Positions 13,101 to 22,707 of a stretch of DNA of 64,000 nucleotides are shown in pieces (position 1 is the stretch's first letter; each line of letters begins with the position of its first letter). The notes under the pieces are model-generated. The model was not told the origin of the DNA. It saw nothing but the letters and a program-made list of their open reading frames with translations, and ran no database searches. The translations under genes were made by a program, and so were the position numbers. The stretch is from the NCBI GenBank assembly GCA_026770025.1, contig JAMXDE010000004.1, positions 930,001-994,000 of the forward strand, given 5' to 3'. The stretch comes from Craspedostauros australis. Taxonomy: Eukaryota; Bacillariophyta; Bacillariophyceae; Mastogloiales; Achnanthaceae.

Positions 13101-15241
13101 GAGTGAAGGTACAGAGTGAAGCTACAGAGTGAAGGTACAGAGTGAAGGTGCAGAGTGAAGCTACAGAGTGAAGGTACAGAGTGAAGGTGCAGAGTGAAGG
13201 TGCAGAGTGAAGCTACAGAGTGAAGGTGCAGAGTGAAGGTGCAGAGTGAAGGTACAGAGTGAAGGTACAGAGTGAAGGTACAGAGTGAAGCTACAGAGTG
13301 AAGGTACAGAGTGAAGGTGCAGAGTGAAGGTGCAGAGTGAAGGTACAGAGTGAAGGTACAGAGTGAAGGTGCAGAGTGAAGGTACAGAGTGAAGGTACAG
13401 AGTGAAGGTACAGAGTGAAGGTGCAGAGTGAAGGTGCAGAGTGAAGGTGCAGAGTGAAGGTACAGAGTGAAGGTACAGAGTGAAGGTACAGAGTGAAGCT
13501 ACAGAGTGAAGGTACAGAGTGAAGGTGCAGAGTGAAGGTGCAGAGTGAAGGTGCAGAGTGAAGGTGCAGAGTGAAGGTGCAGAGTGAAGGTGCAGAGTGA
13601 AGGTACAGAGTGAAGGTACAGAGTGAAGGTACAGAGTGAAGCTACAGAGTGAAGGTACAGAGTGAAGGTGCAGAGTGAAGCTACAGAGTGAAGCTACAGA
13701 GTGAAGGTACAGAGTGAAGGTGCAGAGTGAAGGTACAGAGTGAAGGTGCAGAGTGAAGCTACAGAGTGAAGGTACAGAGTGAAGGTGCAGAGTGAAGGTA
13801 CAGAGTGAAGGTGCAGAGTGAAGCTACAGAGTGAAGGTGCAGAGTGAAGGTACAGAGTGAAGGTACAGAGTGAAGGTACAGAGTGAAGCTACAGAGTGAA
13901 GGTACAGAGTGAAGGTGCAGAGTGAAGGTGCAGAGTGAAGGTACAGAGTGAAGGTGCAGAGTGAAGGTGCAGAGTGAAGGTACAGAAGGTACAGAGTGAA
14001 GGTACAGAGTGAAGGTGCAGAGTGAAGGTGCAGAGTGAAGCTACAGAGTGAAGGTACAGAGTGAAGGTACAGAGTGAAGGTGCAGAGTGAAGGTGCAGAG
14101 TGAAGGTGCAGAGTGAAGCTACAGAGTGAAGGTGCAGAGTGAAGGTGCAGAGTGAAGGTACAGAGTGAAGGTACAGAGTGAAGGTACAGAGTGAAGCTAC
14201 AGAGTGAAGGTACAGAGTGAAGGTGCAGAGTGAAGGTGCAGAGTGAAGGTGCAGAGTGAAGGTACAGAGTGAAGGTACAGAGTGAAGGTACAGAGTGAAG
14301 CTACAGAGTGAAGGTACAGAGTGAAGGTGCAGAGTGAAGGTGCAGAGTGAAGGTACAGAGTGAAGGTGCAGAGTGAAGGTGCAGAGTGAAGCTACAGAGT
14401 GAAGCTACAGAGTGAAGGTACAGAGTGAAGGTGCAGAGTGAAGCTACAGAGTGAAGGTGCAGAGTGAAGGTGCAGAGTGAAGGTACAGAGTGAAGGTACA
14501 GAGTGAAGCTACAGAGTGAAGGTACAGAGTGAAGGTGCAGAGTGAAGGTGCAGAGTGAAGGTGCAGAGTGAAGGTACAGAGTGAAGGTACAGAGTGAAGG
14601 TACAGAGTGAAGCTACAGAGTGAAGGTACAGAGTGAAGGTGCAGAGTGAAGGTGCAGAGTGAAGCTACAGAGTGAAGGTGCAGAGTGAAGGTACAGAGTG
14701 AAGGTACAGAGTGAAGCTACAGAGTGAAGGTACAGAGTGAAGCTACAGAGTGAAGGTACAGAGTGAAGGTGCAGAGTGAAGGTACAGAGTGAAGGTGCAG
14801 AGTGAAGCTACAGAGTGAAGGTGCAGAGTGAAGGTACAGAGTGAAGGTACAGAGTGAAGGTACAGAGTGAAGGTGCAGAGTGAAGGTGCAGAGTGAAGGT
14901 GCAGAGTGAAGCTACAGAGTGAAGGTGCAGAGTGAAGGTGCAGAGTGAAGGTACAGAGTGAAGGTACAGAGTGAAGGTACAGAGTGAAGCTACAGAGTGA
15001 AGGTACAGAGTGAAGGTGCAGAGTGAAGGTGCAGAGTGAAGGTGCAGAGTGAAGGTACAGAGTGAAGGTACAGAGTGAAGGTACAGAGTGAAGCTACAGA
15101 GTGAAGGTACAGAGTGAAGGTGCAGAGTGAAGGTGCAGAGTGAAGGTACAGAGTGAAGGTGCAGAGTGAAGGTGCAGAGTGAAGGTACAGAAGGTACAGA
15201 GTGAAGGTACAGAGTGAAGGTACAGAGTGAAGGTACAGAGT
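10115..15241. repeat. 5.1-kb minisatellite, 13-bp unit in three variants
   Basis: The array is built from GAAGGTACAGAGT, GAAGGTGCAGAGT and GAAGCTACAGAGT. Its 5127 bp fit 393 full 13-bp units plus two 9-bp truncated units (near 13980 and 15184) in which the final GAGT is missing. Variation is almost confined to the two internal positions that define the three variants. The plus strand is 10/13 purine and has a stop every 39 bp in every frame. The minus strand gives apparent peptides of period 13 (SVPSLCTFTLYLH) broken by TAG in the GCTAC variant; these are not genes. Long strings of variants recur in the same order, so the array has grown by block duplication. Confidence 0.97.
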
Positions 15242-15795
15242 GATACGAAGAGATAGAACCTGGTGATCGGAGCAATCATCAATGAATGTGCAAACAATGA
15301 ATGTGCAACACAACATTCCTCCCAATACCAACGCAGGCAAGAGTTATATCACTTGGTGTTCCCTGGTGGTTGGAAATGCCCACCCGCCGTCCTGGAATGC
15401 CGGGGGCATCAAAACATGGACGCACCGTCGTCCTCCTTCGGAAACGGAGTCATCTTCCTTTGTCGCAGCTGAGGTAAGGGCCGGGCACGCCGCATTCCTT
15501 CCGATGACATTGGGTTTTCATCTTCGTTGTGGGAGTGTGTCCAGACGCAAGGCATGTGGGTGGTCACATGTTGTGCGATGCTTGTCACAAAAGAGCCAAA
15601 GCATGATGGCGCCGCATTATCGATGTGCCTGCCCTATGTTCACATTGTGGCTCCAGAAGTTTGCCATGTAGAGACGAACCGAGCCAAGCACAGCCAAGTA
15701 AGGTCAATGTTGACACAAACAACCGCATGACGAGTACCCTCCGTGCTCCATCGGAAATGACGCCTCCTCTATCGAGCAACCTTCACACCCTTGAC
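15242..15795. other. Unique sequence between minisatellite and retroelement nest
   Basis: No recognised gene. Before element A inserted, this segment was continuous with the sequence starting at 41001. Confidence 0.5.
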
Positions 15796-15801
15796 AATCA
15801 A
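15796..15801. repeat. Target-site duplication of element A, left copy
   Basis: AATCAA here is repeated exactly at 40995-41000, directly outside the two 1361-bp LTRs. Confidence 0.9.
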
Positions 15802-17162
15802 TGTTAGAAAACTCCGCGCACGGAGATGGACTGAAGTCTTGCTGTTCTGTTGTTTGTTAGTTGTTATTGGTTGTAGGACGACAGGTGTTATGAGACAAAC
15901 AGATTAGCACCTCTTCTTTGCATTGTTGTCATCACGTCTGTCAGGAATCGAGGGTGCGACTATGTCGTGTTATCCTAGATTGCCGCACCTCCCATAATAC
16001 CAAAAATAGACTGACCAATCTACCAAAGTCGGACACACTCCCAAGTCGATTGTGGACCTCCTCCTCTGTGTGTCAAGAGTATGACAGACGAAGGACAGAC
16101 TAATGATGTGACATGGCTTGAGGGGATTGACGAACTGGCATGGTGAATGATGGATGCGAAAGGGAGACTGGAACACCGAAGTGTTCCAAGCATGAGTGTT
16201 AACCGGTTGACCTGAAACATCTATGCGAAAGCGCTATCACGGTTGAGTCGCTCGGAACCCAGAACATGATTACGTGACTGACAGAGAACCAGCGAAGGAG
16301 AACAAAGCGCGGACTGGAACAACATCGAAGGACTGGACTGATCGTGCCAGAACTCCATGTTCTGACCAAGTGTGATTGTCAGTGAACATGTGAGAAGAGT
16401 GAGTGAACAACACGGAAGAGTGTACTGAATGAATGATGGATGCCTGATGAGAAGAGAATGAATCAAGCATCGGCATGCATGTATCTCAGGAGAGTAGACG
16501 GACACCTCAACAGACAAGCATGGTGAAGATGCACCTGTCATGAGCAATAAGATGTGCATGATGGAGAGAGTCTGTAATGATGATTGTGAGGGGCAACTAC
16601 AGGAGGCCCACCAGCATCATCATGGGCAAACGAGTCGAGGACTTGAGAAATGAATATGTTGTTCTCACAGTTCTAAAACGGTACAGTTTGATAAACATTA
16701 AACTACAGTATCTATACCCCGGATTTCCAACACACGTCATATTGCGGATGGCACACATCTTTCCTGAATTTGGTGCGGTTCACAACCATCTCGAATTGCT
16801 CTTTCACTCGACAATTCCTCCATGATGTTGCGTGTTGTTTCGGTCTGTTCATCGCACATTTCCGTGTTGTTTCTTCATCAATTTCTTCTGAGATTCGCAT
16901 CAACATTAAAAGTTTCATTCTTCTGTAGACTTCAGTACTAAGTCATTGTTCTTCTCTTGACACGAAGATTCCACGTCAGGATTGGAATCTTCTTCATACC
17001 ACGTCACATGGTCGTCTTGGTCACCTTTTGTTGTTTTCCTCCTTGAGTCACGAGTTATGAGTCACGAGTTCACAGTCTCACATTTTCTCGTTTGGTCGTC
17101 ACCGACACACACATCAGTGTCACGGTGATTGGAGCGAAGCATTGAACACACACATTTCGACA
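15802..17162 (-). repeat. 3' LTR of element A
   Basis: 1361 bp, TGTTAGAA ... TTTCGACA on the plus strand, equal in length to the copy at 39634-40994. The two differ at one C/T site in a CpG (near 16231 versus 40063) and at one G/A site (near 16980 versus 40812). Positions 15939-16732 are a foreign solo LTR in opposite orientation. Without it the LTR would be about 561 bp, close to the 566-567 bp LTR of element B. Confidence 0.95.
15939..16732 (+). mobile_element. Solo LTR of the C family nested inside the A LTR
   Basis: This 794-bp segment (TGTCAGGAATCG ... TTTCCAACA) is a diverged reverse complement (very roughly 85-90% by eye) of the 791-bp LTR of element C. It is flanked by the perfect 6-bp duplication CACGTC (15933-15938 and 16733-16738). 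The same insertion with the same flanks lies in the other A LTR at 39771-40564. Confidence 0.93.
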
Positions 17163-17169
17163 CCCTTCC
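17163..17169 (-). other. Polypurine tract of element A
   Basis: Minus strand GGAAGGG directly abuts the 3' LTR. The identical heptamer is in the same position in B (20718-20724) and C (22637-22643), as expected for the plus-strand DNA primer site. Confidence 0.75.
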
Positions 17170-17178
17170 TGCGTCGCT

Positions 17179-20150
17179 TCAATTGCCTTCGTTGCCTGTG
17201 TGTAAGTACGTCTTCTCGTGCTCTCGTTGCAACTCTCCTTTGATGTTCTTTGTGAAGCCGTCGCTGTTGTTGTTCTCCGATCGTACGAAGATGATCTCGA
17301 TGATGCGCTTGGTCACCATGTTCCGCACGTAGTGGTGCCGGACGTCGATATGGCGAGAGCGCTGTGATGTCGATGGATTCTTTGCGATGAAGATCGCGCC
17401 GATGTTGTCAACTCTGACCTTGACCGGTGTCTTCACTTTCATGTCAATGCTTTCAAGCAATTGCACAACGAAGAAGATCTCCTTGGCTGCCTCAGACAAG
17501 GCGACGTACTCTGCCTCCGATAAGCTCAGTGTGACCGCCTTCTGGGCCTTGGATCTCCACAGGATTGGTACTCCGCACAAGTACAGGATGAACCCTCCCA
17601 CACTGATGCGGGTATCTCTGTCTCCTGCATACTCACTGTTGCAGAACATTTCCATGCTCCATGCGTCCTCATCCGGTTTGATTGGATAGATCTTGAGACC
17701 GTAGTGCTTGGTATCGATGACGTATTTGATGATACGGTGCATCTCCTTCGTGGCTGCTAGAGTCGGTCCATCTAGCACCTTGGTTAATTCTCTGACTGGG
17801 TTGGCGATGTCCGGCCGTGAGTGCTTGATGAGGAACAGCAGCATCCCCACGCCCTTCCGGTAGTTCGCGTGGTCGGCCTCGTTCACCTTCTCAAGGCCAT
17901 TGGTCTCTGATGGTCGAACAATTCCTTGGTTTGGTGTTCCTGGTGTGTTGTAGCGTTGCAGCTTGCTCACTGCTTCACCAAACTCTGCGATCAGGTTCTT
18001 GATCAGATGCGGTTGCCGAAGGACGGCCTTGGTCTTGTCGACGTTCAGCTCGATGTTGCAGCTGAGGTAGTCGCCAAGTCCTCGTTCGATGGTCACACCA
18101 AACTTGCTCTTCTGGATGTTGGTAAGGAAGGTCTCCAATGCTTTCTGGTCTCCGCAACAGAAGCAATCATCCACGTAGATGGCAACGATCACTGTTCCTT
18201 CGTTGGTGGATTGGTGGAACAAGCATGGATCCGCTGGGCTCTGGTTGAATCCAATGTTCTTGAGTGTGGCGACGAGTAGCTTGTACCACTGTCGCGCGCT
18301 CTGGACAAGCCTGTAGATTGGCTTCAGTAGGAGGAGCGCTTCCTCTCTGGTACTGTCCATTCCTTGTGGGCAGTTCATGTATACCTCCTCTTCCAGTTTG
18401 CCATGAAGGAAGGCGCCAACGACATCGACCAGTGCGCAGTCCATCTGCTTCAGCAGCATGACCACCATCATAATTCGATAGGTGACGTCGTGGATCACTG
18501 GGGAGTGTGCTCTTGGTAGTCGATCCCTCCGATCTGCGAGTATCCGCATGCCACAAGTCTGGCGCGGTACATGACATTCCGCTTGAGCTTGAACACCCAG
18601 TTGCATTTGCAGCATCGTCTGTCGCGAGGGATAGCAGATCTCTTGATCTTCCTGTAGACACCCCGATCGATCATGGACTTCAGCTCCTTCTTGATTGCGG
18701 CTCTGTGCCCTAGACGGCTGGCTAGATAGACTATTGGTGACACAAGACCTAGACTTGTGCACAATAGATACTAGTCATGAATAATGTCACCCAAGCAATC
18801 ACATTGTTAGTCTCACCTACAAGTCGTGTTAACAATCCATCCAGTCGGATCAGTCAAGATTCGAACTGAAGTCGTATTAGTCAAGACTCAAACTGAAGTC
18901 AGATGAGTCAAGATTCAATCGTAAAGAAATATTTGCATATGAGAAGACACCTCTTCAACCAACCATTGACCTCCATTCAAAACAAGAAGGCTAATAGAAA
19001 TTGACCAAGAGGTGCAAACCGAATAATCTCGAAATGCATGAATACAATTGACCAAGAGGTGCAAACCGAATCATCTTGAGATACGATCGACCAAGAGGTG
19101 CAGACAGCAGAAGAGAGAGAGATAGCTCAAGTAATCATAATTTTTTTTTGGAATTACATCATCAACAACAACCTCAATCGTATCAAGTACAAAATCAATC
19201 GTAGAAAAAAATACAACTTCAATCGTACGCCGGCATAAGGCACTCTGAATCCATTTCGGTGTTCTTCGATTGGGTGGTGGTATGCTTCGTTGAATGTGTT
19301 CGGTTCGGTGTATTCTGTTGGATGGTCTTCACTTGTCATACCGAATTCCGCGGTAGAGTCGTTTGTGTAGACTGCGTTGTTGCCGTATAGCGCGTCGATG
19401 ATTGAGCTGCCTGAGTCTAGTTGTTCCGGTGGTTCGTCTTCGGTGGTAGTTTCGTCGTTCTTGGCCTCGTCTCCCTCAGTTTTGCTCTTGTCATCATCCT
19501 CCCTTCCTGCTTCGTTGTCTTCATCATCTGAGTTTGATGTTTCAGATCTTGCATGGTCGCTGTTGAACACAGAAAGGTCGCTCGAGAATTTCTTGCCTGG
19601 AATGTTGTGGTTGGCGAGTTTCTTGAGCGCGTTCCGAGTTTTCACATTCATTGCTTCTGGTGTCTTCTTCACTGGACGGGGTCCCTTCCTGCTGCGTGCT
19701 TAGTGGCGTCGCATCCGTTCAGTTCTCTCGATGTCCTGCTTCCTTGGTCTTGGCGGAGCTGTGATCGTTGGCGAGGTGTTTGCTGGTTCCTCGGCATCGT
19801 CAACTCTCGGTTGCTTTCTCGACGCAGTTGGTGTGCGGAGAATACTTGGTGGAGCTTTGGTGCTGACATTCTCTTCATCATCTGCGGGTGGTTCGTCAGG
19901 ATCATCTGGTGCGAGTACATCGCTCTCTTTGTCTTCGATGGGATCGTTGAATTCTTTATCATCGTCATCGTCGGACAGCACTTGGTAGCTGTTCTGGTCT
20001 GCGAATGAGACACGCTTCTCCTTCCGGTTCGCCTTGGCGATTCTTCTTGGGACGGTTCTCTCCCTTCCAATCCTGATGAATCCGTCATCGCTGACTTTGG
20101 TTGATTGGTCACCATTGGTCATTGCAATCTGGTTGTCGCTCGGCGGGGTT
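17179..20150 (-). pseudogene. Element A: reverse transcriptase-RNase H part of the polyprotein, broken
   Basis: This continues the A polyprotein from the far side of B. It starts with the acidic linker after integrase (SFADQNSYQVLSDDDDD), then the copia reverse transcriptase (CCKCNWVFKLKRN, ARLVACGYSQI, and the catalytic box YVDD near 18166-18177), then RNase H (SKAQKAVTLSLSEAEYVALS, HIDVRHHYVRNM) to the stop at 17179. Three lesions are visible: an in-frame TAA at 19700-19702; an insertion of about 0.5 kb between about 18720 and 19235; and loss of one G near 18505, where B has GAGTGGTGCTCTTGG and A has GAGTGTGCTCTTGG. Each would stop translation of an active polyprotein. Confidence 0.9.
18720..19235. 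mobile_element. Insertion of about 0.5 kb inside A reverse transcriptase
   Basis: B has no counterpart of this segment between its HRKGYR and AAIAKEF codons. The inserted DNA contains internal repeats: GACCAAGAGGTGCA three times (about 18997, 19050, 19090), a TCAAGATTC/TCAAGACTC motif repeated with AACTGAAGTC (about 18855-18915), CAATCGTA three times near 19180-19220, and a T9 run at 19140. A diverged copy of the target codons lies on both sides. Exact ends and any terminal repeats are unclear. It may be a small non-autonomous element. Confidence 0.55.
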
Positions 20151-20717
20151 TGTTGGAAGGCTCCGCGCATGGAGAATCGGTAGTAGTCAACACTCTTTCT
20201 CAAAGTGTTTCTGTTACTGTTACTGATGTTGCTATTGATTGTTGATGAGCGAGCGTGGGGAATGAGATGATCAAGATGCTCTCTTGATCCATCTCTTCCT
20301 TGCTCTCATTGCTTGGTGCAATCCTCTTGCACCTCCATGCACATTGCTCTCATGTTGCTCGTTGATGTTGACTTGATTGTCAATGTTGTCATTTCTCTCT
20401 CGTTGTCTTGTCGTTGTTCCGTTCTCGGGTTTTGTTGAATCTGATGATTGATCGAATCTGATGGAAATATTTAAAACATATTTCATTCCTGTAGACCTGG
20501 TAGGTAAGGCCTTGAGGTGACGTCACGTGTGGTGGATACTGTGGTATCCGCTGGTATCGCGGTATCCTGTCATCGTAGTATCGCAGTATCCTTGTGGTAT
20601 CGAGGTGGCATCGCTGTGACGTCATAGTTTTGGGTCGTGATTCCGCCACCAAATATTCTGGATGATGGCGCGCAAGTGTGACTGATGCATACACATCCGA
20701 GTACACACATTCCGACA
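20151..20717 (-). repeat. 3' LTR of element B
   Basis: TGTTGGAAGG ... TTCCGACA. It differs from the copy at 35290-35855 by six substitutions, all C/T or G/A at CpG sites, and one single-A indel. The inner end carries the hairpin sequence CTCCGCGCAYGGAG, also present in the A LTR. Confidence 0.95.
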
Positions 20718-20724
20718 CCCTTCC
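20718..20724 (-). other. Polypurine tract of element B
   Basis: GGAAGGG on the minus strand immediately precedes the 3' LTR. Confidence 0.75.
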
Positions 20725-20736
20725 TGTAGGCGTCAG

Positions 20737-21845
20737 TCACTCGCTGCTGTTGCCAGTGTGTAGGTAGGTCTTCTCGTGCTCGCGCTGTAGCTCTGACTTG
20801 ATGTTCTTCGTGAAGCCGTCGCTTCGATTGTTCTCTGACTTGACGAAGATGATTTCGATGAGCTTGTCATTCACCATGTTGCGGACGTAATGATGGCGTA
20901 CGCCGATATGGCGGGAGTGTTGCAATGTTGAGGGATTCTTCGCGATGAAGATCGCTCCAACATTGTCGACTCTCACAGTGATTGGAGTCTTCACTGGCAC
21001 TCCCACACTCTCCAAGAGTTGCATCACAAAGAAGATCTCCTTCGCCGCTTCGGATAGCGCGATGTACTCTGCCTCTGATGAACTGAGGGTCACTGCCTTC
21101 TGTGCCTTGGATCGCCAGAGGATAGGGACTTGACAGAGGTAGAGAATGAATTCGCCGACACTGATGTGAGTGTCTTTGTCTCCGGCGTATTCGCTGTCGC
21201 AGAACATCTCCATGTTCCATGTGCTGCTGTCTGTCATGACGGGATGGATCCTCAGACCGTAGTGCTTCGTGTCGATGACGTATTTGATGATACGCCGCAT
21301 CTCCTTGGTTGCAGCCTTGGTCGGTCCATCCAGTACCTTCGTCAGCTCTCTGACAGGGTTGGCGATGTCAGGACGCGAATGCTTGATCAGGAATAGAAGC
21401 ATTCCCACTCCCTTGCGATAGTCAGCATGCTCTGCTGCATCCACCTTCTGCAATCCGTTCTCTTCGGATGGGCGAACGATGCTCTGGCTTGACGTCCCTG
21501 GCGTCGCGTAGCGCTGCATCTTCTCCACCTCTGCACCAAACTCGGTGATCAGGTTTCGGATCAGATGTGGCTGGCGTAGGACGGCTCCCGTCTTGTCTGC
21601 GTTGAGCTGGATGTTGCAGCTGAGGTAGTCACCCAAACCCTTCTCGATGGTGACCTTGAACTTGCTCTTTTGGATGTCAATCATGAATTGCTCGAGTGCC
21701 TTCTGATGACCGCAGCAGAAGCAGTCGTCAACGTAGATCGCCACGATGACTGTTCCGTTCTTCATCTTGCGATGGAAGAGGCACGGATCTGCCGCGCTCT
21801 GGTCGAATCGCATTCCCTTCAGCGTTGACACCAGCATCTTGTACC
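20737..21845 (-). pseudogene. Element B: C-terminal reverse transcriptase and RNase H
   Basis: This is the last part of the B polyprotein, cut off from its beginning by element C exactly after the codons for RQWY. It opens with KMLVSTLKGMRFDQSAADP, contains the reverse transcriptase active site YVDDCFCCG (YVDD near 21729-21740), and continues through RNase H (KAQKAVTLSSSEAEYIALS, RHIGVRHHYVRNMV) to a stop at 20737. No stop or frameshift lies within the segment itself. It is not translatable as part of B because of the insertion. Confidence 0.92.
21840..21845. repeat. Target-site duplication of element C, left copy
   Basis: TGTACC here matches 29393-29398 on the other side of element C. Confidence 0.9.
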
Positions 21846-22636
21846 TGTTGGAAATCCGGGGTATAGATATAGTCTAATGCTTATTAAACTGTACCGTTTT
21901 AGAACTGTGAGAACAACACACTCATTTCTCAAATCCTCAACTCGTTTGCCCATGATAATGCTGATGGCCTCCTGTGGTCGCCCCTCATAATCATCATCGC
22001 AATCTCTCCCTCCGTCATGTCCATTTCATTGCTCATGACAAGTGCATTTCATCATGCTCAGCTGTTGAGAGATCGGTCTACATTCCTGAGGTGCATGCAT
22101 GCCGATGCTTGATGCATTCTCTTCTCATCAGACATCCATCACTCATTCAGTGCACTCTTCCGTGTTGTTCACTCACTCTTCTCACATGTTCACCAACAAT
22201 CACACTTGCTCAGAACATGGAGTTCTGGCACGATCAGTCCAGTCCTTCGATGCTGTTCCAGTCCGCGCTTTGTTCTCCTTCGCTGGTTCTCTGTCAGTCA
22301 CGTAATCATGTTCTGGGTTCCAAGCGACTCAACCGTGATAGCGTTTTCGCATAGATGTTTCAGGTTAACCGGTCAACCCTCATGCTTGGAACACTTCGGT
22401 GTTCCGGTCTCCCTTTCACATCCATTGTTCGCCATACCAGTTCGTCAATCCACTCAAACCATGTCTCACGATTAGTCTGTCCGTCGTCCGTCATACTCTT
22501 GACACACAGAGGAGGAGGTCCACAATAGACTTGGGAGCGTGTCCGACTTTGATAGATCGGTCAGTCTAATTTTGGTATTATGGGAGGTGCGGCAATCTAG
22601 GATAATACGACATAATCGTACCCTCGATTCCTGACA
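21846..22636 (-). repeat. 3' LTR of element C
   Basis: 791 bp, TGTTGGAAATCC ... TTCCTGACA on the plus strand. The only difference seen from 28602-29392 is CCGGGG versus CTGGGG near its start. It is followed by the polypurine heptamer at 22637-22643. Confidence 0.95.
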
Positions 22637-22643
22637 CCCTTCC
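22637..22643 (-). other. Polypurine tract of element C
   Basis: GGAAGGG on the minus strand immediately precedes the 3' LTR, as in A and B. Confidence 0.75.
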
Positions 22644-22707
22644 ATTGTCGCATCGACATCATACCATAGACTTCACACTCCATCACTCTCTTGCACCACC
22701 ATCCCTC

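Noticed and set aside
10115-15241. CRISPR-like array
   Set aside because: The units are contiguous 13-mers without spacers, in a eukaryotic genome.
14808-15340. Repetitive peptide frames (LCTFTLYLHSVPS) in the minisatellite
   Set aside because: They come only from the 13-bp unit being open on the minus strand between GCTAC variants; no start context, domain or constraint.
21974-22354. 126-codon frame inside the C LTR (also at 28730-29110, and a related one in the A LTR solo insert)
   Set aside because: Its recurrence is explained by LTR duplication. It is antisense to the element, and differences from the older copy are not confined to silent positions.
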